Part shown: in pieces, positions 48,071 to 62,214 of the stretch
Layout: each line of letters begins with the position of its first letter
How positions within the stretch are numbered: the stretch's first letter is position 1
NCBI GenBank assembly: GCA_023055505.1
Contig: JALIRH010000004.1
Span: 22,501,368-22,565,367 of the forward strand
DNA length: 64,000 nucleotides
Direction: 5' to 3'
DNA from: Callipepla californica brunnescens
Lineage: Eukaryota; Chordata; Aves; Galliformes; Odontophoridae
The notes under the pieces: generated by a model
What the model saw: only the letters and a program-made list of their open reading frames with translations
What the model was told of the DNA's origin: nothing
Database searches by the model: none
Made by a program: the position numbers and the translations under genes

Positions 48071-51000
48071 AAGGGCTGCAGAGCTCTCCCCATCTACTCC
48101 TTTTAGCCTTCCAGGCTCTTGAGTCACATCATATCTTCCCCTGCTCCACTCAGAACATGTGTCTTGCAGATCTTTCTGCTCTGGTGAGAGGAGGGAGTAT
48201 GTGAATCACATTTACAGCGTTTAGCCCTGGAATTCATAAAGGAAGGGCTAATTCCATTAAGGAAACCAGGGGCCTCCTAAGCCTCTTGCATTTTGTCTCT
48301 TTTTATTATTTTTTCTCACTCGCTCTCTCTCTTTTAACAACAATTGTGTGCTCATACTTCATGATGACGTGGCTTTAAGTGTGAGCTGTTGAGATTTGAC
48401 AGTACACAGTCTCATTAGAAGGGGCCACATAGTCCTAAACTATGTTTGTATCTGGCCTCCTTTACCACTCTGCTTTGTTTTATTCCTAGGTAACCAAAGG
48501 TGGGCCAGGACCTGAATCTCCCCTGAACTTGATGGGAAAAAGAATCGTGCATCCAGGTTTTATGGCAGGCCATTATACCTACAGCGCAACAAAAACCCGA
48601 GTCCCTTCTCAGTAAGTGGGGGTGCTGGGCATATGCCTGGATAGAGAATGTAAACAGGCAGGACCTCAGCATTCCTTGGAGGGTGCCACCAGCAGATGCA
48701 CACCCTGAAAGACAGCAGCACCAAGTCCCGTGGAGAGTTTATAGGAGAGTGGGTTTATGGAGGTGTCTGAGGTTCAAAGGGCCTCCAGTGCTCTGTAACA
48801 TAGCCACTTGTGTTGGCCCTAAAGCATTTCCTGGTGCACGAGCCTATGTGTTACCAGCAGCCATGCCACAGCAGAAACAGGTAAAACTCTGGAGTAATTC
48901 AGGGAGTTCAGTCCTGCGGCAGGGTTAGAAAGTCAGTCAGATAGGTAAGCAGTAGGCTCAAAAATAATAATGTAAGAGAAAAGGGAGTCAGTCTTCTGCC
49001 TTCTCAGGATGACTTTTACTTTGGAAAGAGAGGGCATCAAGTCATTTAAAAAGAGTTTGAAGGCTGCTCCACATCCACAGTCTACAACCCTGGTACGGTT
49101 TTCCCGTGCCCTAAAGCAGAGGCAAAAATAGGAGGTGAATATATTCATTACCGCAAACTGCACAGTGAAACCATCAGAATGGGTATGCTAAAAAAAGAGA
49201 TGAAACCTTTGCTTACGAATAGACCTGAAAGAATTAAATACATGTGTACAAAGAGATCATTTTCCACTACCTACAAGAGGAAAAATCTCTGGGGAAGTGG
49301 CTGATGCCAAATATTTTTTTATGCTTCATGTGTCAGCAGGGTCTGGCAGAAGCCCTTAAAAAACAGAACACGCATTTTGTGCAAATTGAGAACCACAGTT
49401 TCTGGTGATTTAGATTGCTTCACCAAACTTGAGACATTTCTCCAAAAATACAGCAGATGTTTGATGATGGAACGAGTTTTCAGCGTTTACACAGATCAGA
49501 CGATGTTAAGATCCGCAGAAAAAAACAACAAACAAACACAGAATATCATGGTAAAGGGCTTCAGAGCTGGCTAGACAGACAAAAATGTTAGTTTCTCACA
49601 GCAGCTATAAAACAGTGGGGAGAGGCACTGTAAGAGCCAGGTATAAAGCAAGGCTACAGAGTTGCTGAGATGCATGCAGAAGCAGTGGACACAAGGACCT
49701 GGTGAATCGAGAGCCCTAGGAAACCTGTGCAACTTGGTTGTGTTACCTGCCAACCCCAGGGCACTGCCATAAGACATCCAGCTGACTTTGACTACAAATG
49801 GTAACAATTGCAGAAAATGAAAGAGGTCGTTGAAGAGGGTGCAGCCCCATGGTATCTTAACAGCACACAGGAGACAGAGTTGTCCCCAGAAGAGAATTGA
49901 GCTAATCTTCCTGCTATATAGTCAGAACTGGAGGACAGTAATTTCTGTGCAATGAATACTAACAAAACCTGAGCGTCAGAGAGAAAGGATTTGGCATTTG
50001 TCCATGAATGTAAAAAGTTTCCTGGATTATTATTTAATTTTTAAGAGAACTGACCATAAGCCACTTGTGATTGCCAGAATGGCCTGGCAAACCCCCTCTC
50101 CTCACAAAGAAGAAGAATTTTTTTTCACTTACAAATTTATGATTTGCAGATTGGGAGGGATTTGGCAGGTTCAAACTTAATCCCTGGAGCATTTGATGAA
50201 AATACAATGATGCAAAGTCCAGAGCTAGATTTTGTAGGTGATGATTTGCTTAAAAATGGTGGGGATGAGGTCCAGCAGAAAGTATGAGAGACTATCGCAG
50301 AATAGTGTCAGCTTTGTTACTGACTTCAGATGAAGTACGAACATACAAAAAACGACATAACCTCTCTTGATTGTTATTTTCTACTTGAGTAAAGTAGAAA
50401 AGGGTCTAGTACTATAAGGGACTAGTACTAAAAGGATGGCAGGGTACATCAAGCTTCATACTGTACCTGCCAAAGGAAACAAGCTCTGACAATATAGCAG
50501 GAGTAAATAAATGTAAGAGGTCTGCAGTATAGTACAGATTTAACTCTACTACTCTAGATTCATTATTACTCATCAAATGAGTAGGTAGGAAATAGCATCA
50601 AAAGAAGTTGGCAAATACTGAGAAAATGTATGGAATTAAACTGTTTTAGGTCTCTTATATCAAGGTGGAACACAAGAAGGAAGCGACTCAACTACTGACA
50701 TTTCATATGATGGAAAAATAAAATGAAATTCTTTTAATTCCTTTAGTCTCTCAATTCCCTCCCATCTTGAGGGGTTCCCTTTTCTTCCAAACAGCTATGA
50801 CTTAGAGAAATAGTCCAGGAGACAGCAAACTCCTAACAAAATGACCTGCCATCCCTAACAACTGTAATAGTGATTTTCCAGAGATGCAGGCAATGCTGCC
50901 AGTTCCTCAAGATTCACCAAGCAGGGTTTACATGTTATTGGTTGGAATTGCTTGCAGTCATGTATTAACACATTTCTGAATTTTGATTAGGAAAACTTGG

Positions 51001-54000
51001 TGATTGGAGGACCTTTGGCATTAACAACTGCCCTTTCCAGTTTGTGAATCTGAATCAAGTTCTGGAAAGCCTTCATTTTATTGTGAACAGCTGGATGAAA
51101 CCAAATGCATAACAAAGCAAATCTTTCACAAGCAGCTTAAGCACTGGCTGCACAATGAGGACAATCACATTTCAGCCCTGATGTAGTTGCACTTAAGCCA
51201 CAGGGAAGTAATTCATTTATAAGCAAACTTCTCAAGCACTTTGGGATGAAAATACTATACAGAATCAGTTTAATACACTCTACTTATGTGACAAACTCCC
51301 ATTTTGTATTATTGCTTCCCTAGTTCTGCTGTGCCAATCATGCTGCAATCCCTTGTCCCCGATCATGCTGGAACAGACACTTTCAAAAAAGCCAGCAGAA
51401 CTAAAAACTTGCAATGGAAATTGTTCCTATGCCTGCATCCTGCCCATGCTCAGAAACTGTTCATGCTCTCTCATTTCTCTCTGCCTGGCTAACAAGTGGC
51501 TGCCAATACTCTCCTGGCATTAATGTGGCTTTGAACACTCAGTGTACTTCACCCATTAGGTACCACATCCTAGGCACTGTTCTGCGGTGCAGGAGCATCT
51601 CTTTCAGGGTCCCTCCTGCCCTCACTTTCTACTGCACTGCTCTCCTGTTTCAGCAGAAACAACTAACTTACACACCAACAGTTGCAATTTCTTCCTGATT
51701 TGAGAAGTCTTCTGGAACAATTCATAACTTTCTCTATCCCATTTTGCTGAACCCTGCAAAAATGTCTGAAGTGACTCTGTTACCTAGTAGGTAAATAAGG
51801 TTAGAAGCCCTGGACCACCTTTGGTCATGTACAATACTACTGAAACTAAACATCACATGATGTCTAAATTAAGTATGTGTTAGCTGCCTAAGGTGGCTTC
51901 ACCCCAGATTGAATACCACTATGTCATGCAATGGCTGCACAGCCTCCCATCTTTTGTTTCCTCATCTGTAACACTCAGCCATCTAAAGGGCGTATTGAGA
52001 GTTCACTGGCATGTCAGAAGACTTTTGAGATTCTTGGAAGAACAATCTAGTATGAACAAAAAGAAGTTGATATTATTTCTTCCTTTTTTTAGTGACGTCC
52101 CTCTGCTGTTATTGTGCTCTCACATTCCTGAGCTAAGCTTGCTTGAGGGATTTGATTTTGTTTGGGCTTGAAACCTGCTTTTTCCTCATAGGGGATGCTG
52201 GAATACACCTTTAAGCACAGCAAATCTCAAATGCTCGGAAGCCTTGCATTGAAGGACCCTCTCTACAAACTGCCTTCCTCTAATCTTCTTCATCTTTCTA
52301 ATGATACTCAACAAGGAAAGCTAGAACCGTTCGATACTAGCATGTTCTGCACACCCTGTAGCCTTGTGCAATTTGAACAAACAATTCAGCATAGATTATA
52401 AGGTTCGGTTTATGGCCAAAAACTCTGCAGTTAGATATCCACGTGATTCCAGTTTTAGATAGGGAGGTATAGTCACAAATTTGAATATAGATTTCCACTC
52501 CAAGACCTGAGCTCTACATCTACACACTTTCTAGAGGCCTTTTAAACACAGTCACCTCTTTGATTCTCCACCTATAAAACTGGGATCGTAATAGAGTTGT
52601 TTAGAGAAGTTCACTTCTAGAAGTCTTTACAAAGGTTATATGTTGCTTATTTTGACCTTGTTCCATTATGAAGTCCTGTAATGCTTCCATCCTCTATTAA
52701 AAAGAATTCTCCTGCAGTCCTGATGTTACTTAATTAAATTGTACCAGGTTGTTTCTTGAGCTTGCCTCTCTTATGGCTTCTCTCGGTTACAGTGATGGAA
52801 GATGGGTGTTAGAGAGCAAGTAACAGTTTTGCAAGTTGCTGACAAAAGGTTTCAGCTGATGTTACTATATATAACTTCCCCTGTCTGAGCTCTCTGAGCA
52901 GCTCTGTCTGCAATAGCTCTTCTTTCATGTTGTGTCTTTGACACAGCAACTCCCATTCAAAAAGCATCAGCAAGCACTAGAAGTTCACCCACATGTTAGG
53001 TGCACAATCACATTCCCTGAATGGATGAGTGGGAGAAAGACATTATCATCAGTGACAGCAGGTAACGCAAACCATTGGCATTAGGACAGTGTCATGCTTT
53101 CCGTGAGGATATCGGTGCTAAAGCATCTCCTGGGCAGGGAAGAGCCTTCAGAGAACTGAAATGATCCTGGGGGACCCAGGATGAGGGCACCAGAAGAGCT
53201 CCATATGCACAGGGCAGTGGAGGAGCCCTGCTGGCTGCAGGATTGGAACTGGGGCCTATGGAAGCCTCAGTGCAGGAGAAATCACACCTGTCACTCCTGT
53301 GGTTGAAAGAAGCTCAGCTGGGGAAGTGGGCTTGTTACCCTGGCTCTGCTGTGAGCCCATCCCTTTGGAAGTCATGCCTGGGCTGCTCTGAGAGACAGCA
53401 GTTCCCTTCAACACACACAGTCACACATAGCTAATGGAACCAGGATTATTGCAGCAATTTAGGAAAAAGAAAGGAAAGCATGTATTGCCAGGTTGGATAA
53501 AATGTAAAGCCTGACGTGGGCAGAGCTCCTGCCAGCTGAAGTGTTTGCACCTGGTCTTACTGGAAATCCACGGGGCAGAAGATTCTTGCTGAAGTATTTG
53601 TGTTGCCATCAGCATGGCAGCGACTCGCCCGCACGTACTCAGACACCCAGGAGGCCAGGGCTCAGGGCTCTTTGAGGAGGTCAGTTTTTATATAGTAAAG
53701 CAAACAGTTTAGCTAATCAAGGATATTTTTTCTTTTCTTTTCTGAGGCTCTTGGCATCCAGCCCTGTTACTTGCAATCTTTAATTTGTACTGTGGCTTCC
53801 TTTTCCCTGCTGCCTTCTCACTCGCTCCAATTTTCCCACACACTTGTTTCCTAACTCTACCTCCTATGGAGGTCGTCATTTACTTCAGACCCAAATTTAT
53901 CTCAGTCCTACACAACACTGCTGTTACCTCACCATTTATTCCTGTAAAAGGCTGTCACTGGATATACACGAGATTGACAAGTTTATGAAAAAACAACGTG

Positions 54001-54139
54001 AGATAGAAAATAGCTGGCGGTTACAAAGGTAGTTGTAACTTATTAATATGCACTTGTATAAACTGATTGTATATTAACTTGTACCTTCTTTTTGGTTACA
54101 TAGCTATCTGAATGTCAACACTATGGTTTCAGTTGGTTC

Positions 54140-54164
54140 TTTTTTTTTTTTTTTTTTTTTTTTT
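54140..54164. repeat. poly-T tract
   Basis: Twenty-five consecutive Ts, then CTTTTAAGGG. It resembles an acceptor on the plus strand, but nothing recognisable follows. Confidence 0.5.
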
Positions 54165-55534
54165 CTTTTAAGGGATCTGTGTGTGTCTGTGCTAGGGATG
54201 GGCTGCAAGCTGTACATCTTGCTCACAACATGGCCATGGAAAAGCCTGTTAACAGAAAGCTTTGACAAAAAGGGAGAAGATTCTGATGAAACAAAGTCAC
54301 AATTTGGCAGATTCTTCTACAAACTTTCCTACAGCTAAAAAAATGCCCATACAAACAAGGAAGAGATAAAGGCTCTTTTTCTGGTTACCACAGCTACACA
54401 GCCACACAGCATTTGCCCACATCACAGAGACTGCCTTGCTCGAGATCTGATAATGAGATGCATAGGAACATGGGTCAGAAACAACCCACCTGATCATCAG
54501 TTTCTCTCCGAGAAAATCACCTTTTAACATCCTTTTCTAAAAAGCCACACAGAATCCAAATCATTCCTTCAGTCTGTATGCACCCTAAAAGCTGAAAAAC
54601 ACCAGCACCTTGTAACAAATGCACAACTTGTGAGGCAGGCCCAGGTTCAACTGATTTCACATTGTTTATGGTAAATACTTGTTCTTCTCCTTCCCTGTAG
54701 TTATTTCCAGAGTCTTCTGCCTCTGAATGCAGCCCAGCTTGGCATGGTAACACTTTTCAAGCTGTGAAGCAAGGTGAGAACAGCTAATGAAGCCTGACAC
54801 ACATTCCATGTATTTTTTCGCTAACTATTCCTCATAGCCACTTAAATGCAAGCACACAACAGTTTTTTAATGAACAGAAGTGAAGCAGGGGCTAAAAACA
54901 CTGGGAGGCAGTGGGTAACGTGCAGAGCCTGGCCTGTGTGCAGGCCTTCTGCAGGATATTCGGTCACAGCCCAGGTCCCGCAGGCAGCCTATGATGGCTG
55001 TTATTGTTCTCTGGCAAAGAAGTCCCTCCAGCTGAATGCAGCCACACACTGGAAAGCTGATCCTGCCAAGATGCACACTGTATTTGCCCTGTGAGGCAGT
55101 TGGGCTAGTACTTTTCATTAATTTCAGAATCCACCACTGACGAAAACACAGCTCTTTATAAGGTGGGATGTGTTTTAAAAGAAAAGTTGGGGCAGATTCA
55201 ACTGGTATAAAGCCGCATAGCTCTATTAAAGACCAAGGGGTGTTGCTGATTTATACCAGCTGAGAAGTTGGCTAATATTCTTTCAGAGCCATCACCTCTC
55301 CCATTTGCAATTGCCAGCTGAAAAGCTGGGAAATGCAAGGAGGAATGAAAAATGGGGCACATTTATGTGAAAAACCTTCTATGCAAAACAAATGTCTGCT
55401 CACTGCACATAAGCTGAAATAATACAGCCGTTATTGGAACCACGCTACAATAAAATAAGCTGGATGAGTCAACCAGCAGTGCATCTAATCTCCACTGGCT
55501 GCCTTTCCGGTCCCCAAGCTCCCCATCTATTTTT

Positions 55535-55569
55535 ATCTCTCTCTCTCTCTCTTTTTTTTTTTTTTTTTT
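55535..55569. repeat. TC microsatellite followed by poly-T
   Basis: About eight TC units (55535-55551) run into eighteen Ts. Simple sequence, probably variable in length. Confidence 0.7.
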
Positions 55570-56402
55570 AATATACTTTTTGGTTTACAAGCAATGAATC
55601 TACAGATTTTGGGTCCCCTGTGTGCAGGGGGACATCAGGCTTGCCATCAGGCTGCTCAGAGACAAGGATTTTACTCAGACCTCTATGACTATTAGGCCAT
55701 GGAACACAGGCTAGGAATCAAGGGACACCATGCCCAGAGAGCATGACAGTGCTACTGATAGTGTGGGGCATGGCAGACCCTTCTGCACTGAAGGCAATAC
55801 TCAGCATGCAGATCAGCATGCTGTACTCTCCAGGTGTCCCAGCCACGCCGTTTCATCTTGAGAGAGTATGGCATAATATGCTCTACTGATAGACGTGCAG
55901 CAGTGAGAATGCCTGAGTTGCTCTGGGATGAGCTTGTTTCCAAACCTGCAGGAACACAGCTTTGGTCCAGAGTCTAGCCAAACCTCATGACATGGGGTAG
56001 GGCACATCCAGACAGAATAACATGATGTGCTCAATGGTCCTGCTGTGAACTGTAGAAGAGCTAACACTAAAATGGCACTGACAGTCAGAGCTTGCTTCTG
56101 TGCCTGTACAAAAACAATGTCATTCCTTTTTCTTTTTTTTTCTTTTTTTCCTGTGGGGGGAGATTTTTAGTTAAGCTAAACACGTCTGGTCCATCTTAGG
56201 ATGCTAACCATGACAGGGTATAATTTGATTTCAGAATCACTGGGCAGGTGACGGGAAACACTTTCCTGATGCCAAGTTTTGGTGTTGTTTGCTGGCTCAG
56301 TGTTGTAGCACTCTCTTGAGAAAAGTGTGGGTGCAATTTTGGAATCGCAATGTTCCTGCTTCATTTTTCTCTGGTAACCAAATTAAGATCTTTTCAATTA
56401 AG

Positions 56403-56422
56403 TTTTTTTTTTTTTTTTTTTT
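56403..56422. repeat. poly-T tract
   Basis: Twenty consecutive Ts. Simple sequence. Confidence 0.5.
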
Positions 56423-58629
56423 CTAATTTTTCTCTGCTCTCTTTAGTGATTTCATTACAAACACATCCAGCTAGCTACCTCGAGCTCATACATGCTGGGA
56501 AACATCTGTTAACTGAGTATTAAGATAGCCTGAGTTTTATAATGGAAAGAAACTACTGAGGTATTATGCTAGCATACAGCATTCTCTTTCATTCCAAGAG
56601 TACGTGCTTCAGGGAGCGAGGGAGAAGAGTGTTTGAATTTAATTTCAGACATTCACTTTTTAGGTGCCCCCAAGGGACATACCCATTTCCTATATAAGGT
56701 TTGGTCTGTTTGCAATTAAGCTCTCTTCTTTGCATATTTCCGGATAGATTAAAAATAGCAAAATCAGCTTATTCTTGGACTTCTGGAGATAAACACAGCA
56801 TTGCTTCCAGGGGTTTAAAAACACTGATCAGGTTTACAGATCTTGAAGACAGAATTTGTCCATGAATTTTTTATGCTGGATAAACAACAGTTTCCAAAGA
56901 TAACAGAAAAGGAAGGAACACATTTCTAGAACTGGAGACCTTTTAAACGAAGTAACTTTTGCAGCCTTCATTTTGACCTAAAATTTATGGTGATAAGAAG
57001 TTGAATACATCTTTTCTGCAGAAAGCTCAGGACCCATTCAGCCTGCCCCTACCACTCTCCTAACCAATGGATCAGTTCCAGAACTGAGAGGCTTGCTGGG
57101 CTCCCGTTACAGTTCTCCTCTTATTCTTTTTCTAGTGGGATTACTATCATCAATCCATTTAATCCAAAATGTAAAGCTGCTTTTTGTGATGCAGCCATCC
57201 ATTCTCAAGGACCTTGACAGAAACAACTCATTTATAACGGTGCCTAAATTGTTATCAGATGGGAACAATTCCCATGCACCCCTAGCACCTTGAGGCTGGA
57301 TACACGATAATGATCTATACCTGATCTTTTCATCCTTGCTGTTCAGCTCTCTGCTCATTTGGAGAAATTACCTAGAACAAACGGGAGTCATCTTCCAAAA
57401 AAGAATTGTTGAATATGGCATGAATTTAAGTCTCCTGAAAATGTTTTTGCTGTTTTCTGTTTGTTATCTTTTGAAGATTCCTCAGCAGTCAGCATACCCT
57501 GATGGATCCATAGACAATGGAATTAAAGTCACTGATACAACGATTTTAATGTCAGTTATTCACACTCTTCAGTGCCTGTTAGGCATTTGCTTTCGGAGTA
57601 CTTCATTCCTCCCAACAAAAATGTTGATGGATATTGAAACTGATGATTCAGGAGGGAGAAAAGATCACAGCACTTCAATATCCAAGCAAACAAATGGACA
57701 CATTTACTGTTCAGAAATACAAATATTGGAAGATTTACAGGGCAGCTAGTAGAGGACAGGAACAAAAGTACAGTTGAACAAGATAAAAATGAAGTGGCCT
57801 AATCTGCCAGGCTGTGCTTTGTTTTCCCTCTATGCAAAGCAAAGTAACAGTGTGGTGGAAAGACGAGCCGCCCATCCCATATCTCCTAGGAAGGCAGAAG
57901 GATCCTTCCAGATCACATTTGGTTCCTAAGGCTGTATCTCAGCCTAGGAGCAGCACTCAATGCCATAATCCTTATGGACCTGTGCGGTCAATAAGAGTGT
58001 TCAGTATGGCTGTTTGTAAGAGCTGGTCTTGCAGAACTAGCTCTTGTTTTGGTGAAGAGAAGCAAGAGAAACAAGTCTTAATGTTCTAGCAATACATATA
58101 CTTCTCCTGAGAACCTCACAAAGACTCCAGTGTGTCACACAGACTAGAGGCATAAACAGAACTTAGAAAACAATAAGGAGTTTTGTAAAAGCAGGATAAA
58201 ATGTGTGAAGATTGTTTTAAGCATTCCTGGAAAGAAAAGTGCTATTGATTCTCTTTGGCTGTCAGAAACGTTAAAGACATGGGCTTCTTTTTGCCACCAT
58301 GGCCTTTAAAGAGTCAAATTTCTGAACTCCAAAATATGTTCCTGCACATTTTCAGAACATTTGTTGAAAAAAAAAAAAAAAATCCCAAACAAGGAATAAC
58401 CTTCTGTCCATCATGCAAGATTTCACAACAATTACAGTACCAGGCACTGAGAACTCTGCCTGCCTGGCCCACAGCCACACCACAGGCGGCAAACTTTCTA
58501 ACTCTCACAAACTAATTAGGATCAGGTCAGGTATGTGACTGAGAGAGCTCAAAGGAGATGGAGGGTGAAGCAGGAAGCGGTGCTGATGATTCAACCGGGG
58601 ATCATCTTGAAGATATTTCTTAAGCTGTC

Positions 58630-58649
58630 TTTTTTTTTTTTTTTTTTTT
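58630..58649. repeat. poly-T tract
   Basis: Twenty consecutive Ts followed by GTCAG. Simple sequence. Confidence 0.5.
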
Positions 58650-59039
58650 GTCAGATGTGAAAGTGATCTTATTTCTAAGAAAACAGAAAGGGACAACTTT
58701 CTGGTAGAAAAAGGAAAGTGGGAAGGACAGTTTGCGTAGGTAGTAGAGACAAACATCTGATTCATTCATCATAGATTTTATGATGACATTTTATAGTCTC
58801 TAGTGATAGAGTGGGACAGGTGACAACAAGGCAGAAACGCCATTCTCAAGGCAATGTTTCCTTCTAGTAAGAAACTAGAGTTGCAAGGGAAGTATTTCAG
58901 AGGATTGAGTACATCAAATTCCACCTCTAGGTCTTTAAGATATGTCAGAATGAATGTGTAGAATCTTATATTATGGTTTTTGCTAGGAGAGTAGTACAGT
59001 ACTGAATAACCCAGGAAGTTTGTGCTGCATAACCCAGGA

Positions 59040-59195
59040 AGGTTGTGCATTCTCCACCCTTGGATGTTTTCATGGCTTGGCCAGACAAAATCACTGCTGA
59101 CTTGCTCAAGTGCTGGCAACAGTTCTGCTTTGAGCAGAATGACGAGCTAGAGGTCCCTTCTAACCAGCATTTCTGTGATACCTTGAGTCTCATAA
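59040..59195 (+). mobile_element. CR1 3' UTR fragment
   Basis: The stretch TTCTCCACCCTTGGATGTTT, CATGGCTTGGCCAGACAAAA, then CTTGCTCAAGTGCTGGCAAC and GAGGTCCCTTCTAACC ending in TTCTGTGATACC corresponds in order to the CR1 3' UTR. The terminal tail is present at about 59170-59182. The copy is diverged and lacks coding sequence. Assigned from memory of the consensus. Confidence 0.7.
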
Positions 59196-59812
59196 AGATT
59201 CCAGAGCTGAGCCGACAAGCAGTGTTTCAGACAGATTCTGCAGAACAGAAGCCCATGGATGGTAACATCTACACAAAACACTCCAACCATTCCAGGCACG
59301 GTAGATATTACCATCCATTGGCTTACATCCTATAGAGTCCTTTCTGCAATTCCCCCACTTGATCAGAGACTGGATGGCAGCGATATTACAAAATACTGCT
59401 TATGAAGCAGCAGTACTTCTGGAACAGTAATGCTGCTCAATTCCCTGCTGCAACCAAGGCTTCAGCAAAGAAAATGTTAGGCTCCTGCAGTGCTCTTGTG
59501 ACAGTTTTATAGCAGCTGTGGAAGCAACAATGCTACTGTGCATTACTGGCATGCTGAGGTGTTGTTCAGAGAGGACAGCCTTATGGCTGATTTACAGGCT
59601 GCCATATACCTTTACTTTTTATTTTGTGGTCTTAAATCAATTATATCTAGCTGCTTCCTACATCAAATGGAACAGCAGAGAGTGAATTCTAACTACTAGT
59701 TTTGTGGGGACAATTCTATCCAGGCTAACAGAACAGAAACATGCACAGAAGTGACGATTCCTTCCACAGTACCACCCCTCAAACCTTATGCCACACTCCA
59801 TTCAACCATCAG

Positions 59813-60226
59813 TCTTGGGACTGCTAGTCTTCAACATCTTTATCAGGTAGCCTAGACAGTGGGATCCAGTGTACCCTCACCAAGTTTGCTGATGACACTA
59901 AGCTGAGTGGCACAGTTGATATAACAGGAGGAAGGAATGCCCTTCAGAGGGACCTGGACAGGCTTGAAAAGTGGGCCCACAAGAAAATAATGAGGTTCAA
60001 CAAGGTCAAGTGCAGGGCATTGCCCTTGGGTCAGGGCAAGCCAAGATATGTGTACAGACTGGGAGAATAACTCACTGAGAAAAGTCCTTCAGAGACAGAT
60101 TTGGGGTCCTGGTGGACGAAAAGCTGGAGACAAGCCAGTAGAGTTCAACACTGCCCACAGCAGGATGATCTTCAGGGTCCCTTCCAACTTAAACCATTCT
60201 ATGATTCTATGATGATTCTATGATTT
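59813..60226 (+). mobile_element. CR1 retrotransposon fragment with reverse-transcriptase remnant and 3' tail, internally deleted
   Basis: From 59813 the text matches the reverse-transcriptase part of CR1 ORF2. It includes the catalytic aspartate pair in [12 protein letters not shown] at about 59889-59924, followed by [14 protein letters not shown] and MRFNKVKC up to about 60012. After about 60135 it jumps into the last part of the 3' UTR (GATGATCTTCAGGGTCCCTT) and ends in three CR1 terminal repeats (ATTCTATG units, 60196-60224). The region that normally lies between, including the end of ORF2 and most of the 3' UTR, is missing. Frameshifts and stops also break the frame. This is the youngest-looking CR1 copy in the window. 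Confidence 0.9.
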
Positions 60227-61734
60227 CGCTGGTTTGTTCCTGGCACACTTATTTTCCCCACCATTCAGAGCCAGCTTGCACGGTGCTGCAACCTCCTCAT
60301 CTCTGCCATTACTTTAATCACTTTCATAATCCCAGTTTGATAGTCATAAATATATTCATCTCCATTTTCTTCACAGAGAAGCCTGAACATACTAAATGGA
60401 ATCCTAAACAATGAAACTATGATGGCAGTTAAATTGTAACCACACAAAACAGCAGGATATACACTCAAAAGGACTCTTCATGTTAACAGAGAGTAAAAGC
60501 CTCTCACACTCTACAAATACAAATAAATATCTTTATCTACTTCCTAACAATGATATATGGATAAACTGCATACGATTTCACATATACATCTACAAGAAGC
60601 CTTTCTTCAATACAGATCCTATGCAAAGGACGAGCTTCAACTACTTACATGCTCCTATTCTGCTTCCTCCAAAATTGTCCATTCCGTATTAATGCCTTGC
60701 TGCCAAAACACATTAATTCCATAGTTGTATCCCTGTCATAAGCCATTAGTTCCACACTCTTACTACACATAATACATACATTCCACATTCTTTTCCTTAA
60801 TATGCAAATCTTTCCAACCATGGTCCCCTTTGTTCTGGTGCCTCTCAACCCACCAACATATGCAGGAGAGCTCACAAATTGATCCTCTGGGATATACACA
60901 AACACGACCAGTATGTTCTTTGTGATTCGTATGTGACCACAGGAGAGATTTTGAGGTTCCCTCTCAAGCCTCAAATTGTTTAAGAATTGCCCAGATTCCT
61001 GACCCCTTTCATCTGCACTAAGTGGTTTACACTGGTTATTACGAATCTGCTTTCAAGGCTCCTAAAGAATAACTGATTTTGTTTACAGTAAAAACTTTTC
61101 CACTGGCCCTAAGCACTGCTCTTAGACAACACAGAGGTGAACAAACACATAATTGCCACCATTTCCTGCTGTCAAAAATGTCATCAGGACCATACTGAAT
61201 CCATAGCTAAGCTTTGCATTCAATCAGCAGCAACACTGACAAACACTTCTTTTACAAGGAGCATCTCCTTTTCACATGAAGTCTCAATCCCAACAGCTCC
61301 TGTCTGCCTTCAAAACCAGGAAGTGGAAGTTACTTTACAGTTATCTCTAGATACTTTGCTTGGTCCAAAAGGTAGCAGCACTGACAATGCAATCTCAACA
61401 AAATTCAGGATGTTTCACTTGCCCCAGGAATGTTCTTATGCCACAAGGTTGTGATACTCAAGGCTTGTAGAGGTGAACAAGGCTGTCTTTGATTCCCTGC
61501 AACACTCAGAGCTGGCACGGCCTATGACAAAACCTTGGTCTGGCGCACTTAATAGTACTTGGGGTGCAAAGTCAGAGCTTGCAATTTGGAGGGCATGAAG
61601 TACAATATATTATTCCCAGAAATCTTCCTATTCTCCTTATGGCAATGGCTGACACTGTCTCTCTTGGAGCAGGGAAATGACTGAAGAACAGCTGAGATCT
61701 TGGTATTACCAGACAGATTTGTCACTATTCTTAA

Positions 61735-61840
61735 TTTGCACACATGCTATGGTGACGTGCGCATTACATATGCTTAGACTGCACGGCTGAATGCTCATGC
61801 TATATCAATCAGCGCATGATTTTACAACTGGCTCTGCTCC
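61735..61840. promoter_or_regulatory. candidate conserved non-coding element (short)
   Basis: About 100 unique bases with CpGs retained in GGTGACGTGCGCATTAC (a CRE-like TGACGTG beside TGCGCA) and TCAGCGCATGATTTTAC. Suggestive texture only; no gene or repeat accounts for it. Confidence 0.15.
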
Positions 61841-62196
61841 TTGAGCACTGGGAGCAGCACTTGAGCACTTCTGAAAGGCAGGCTGCAGCTGAGTGGCTGG
61901 AGCTGTAACTCTCCAGCACGATCTCTCCCACATCCCAACTACCTCGCCTCCTCCATCCCTCAACATTCTTTGCTGCTTTGTTTATTCTGCAGAAAACATC
62001 AGTGAGGGTATATGGCCAAGGTAAAACATTTTGGCAAACAGTTATGTTTCGTAGCTCAGCTTAAAGGGAAAATATGAAGACTGCCCCTCCTCCTCAGAGA
62101 AGGGGAAGGGTGGGGTTGAGAAATGAGATCTGGAAGCAGCCCAGCCAAATAGAAGACTGGCTGCCCCACTAGTCCTTTTAAAGGAAAACTGAACTG

Positions 62197-62214
62197 TTTT
62201 TTTTTTTTTTTTTT
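62197..62214. repeat. poly-T tract
   Basis: Eighteen consecutive Ts. Simple sequence. Confidence 0.5.

Larger units (their letters stand above)
48071..59039. other. no gene recognised
   Basis: AT-rich unique sequence with long T tracts. The plus-strand frame at 57336-57749 (137 codons) looks moderately protein-like but has no family resemblance and no clear splice or start context. Confidence 0.55.

Noticed and set aside
50160..50190. tRNA-like T-arm word (GGTTCAAACTTAATCC)
   Set aside because: No matching acceptor, D-arm or anticodon stem nearby.
57336..57749. 137-codon plus-strand frame with a protein-like C-terminal half
   Set aside because: No family resemblance, no upstream start or acceptor in a sensible place, and low third-position GC. 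It stays a possibility but is not supported.
60645..60974. 109-codon minus-strand frame that at first looked like part of a retroviral or retrotransposon protein
   Set aside because: No catalytic motif, primer-binding site or paired terminal repeats could be found around it, so I could not support a mobile-element call.
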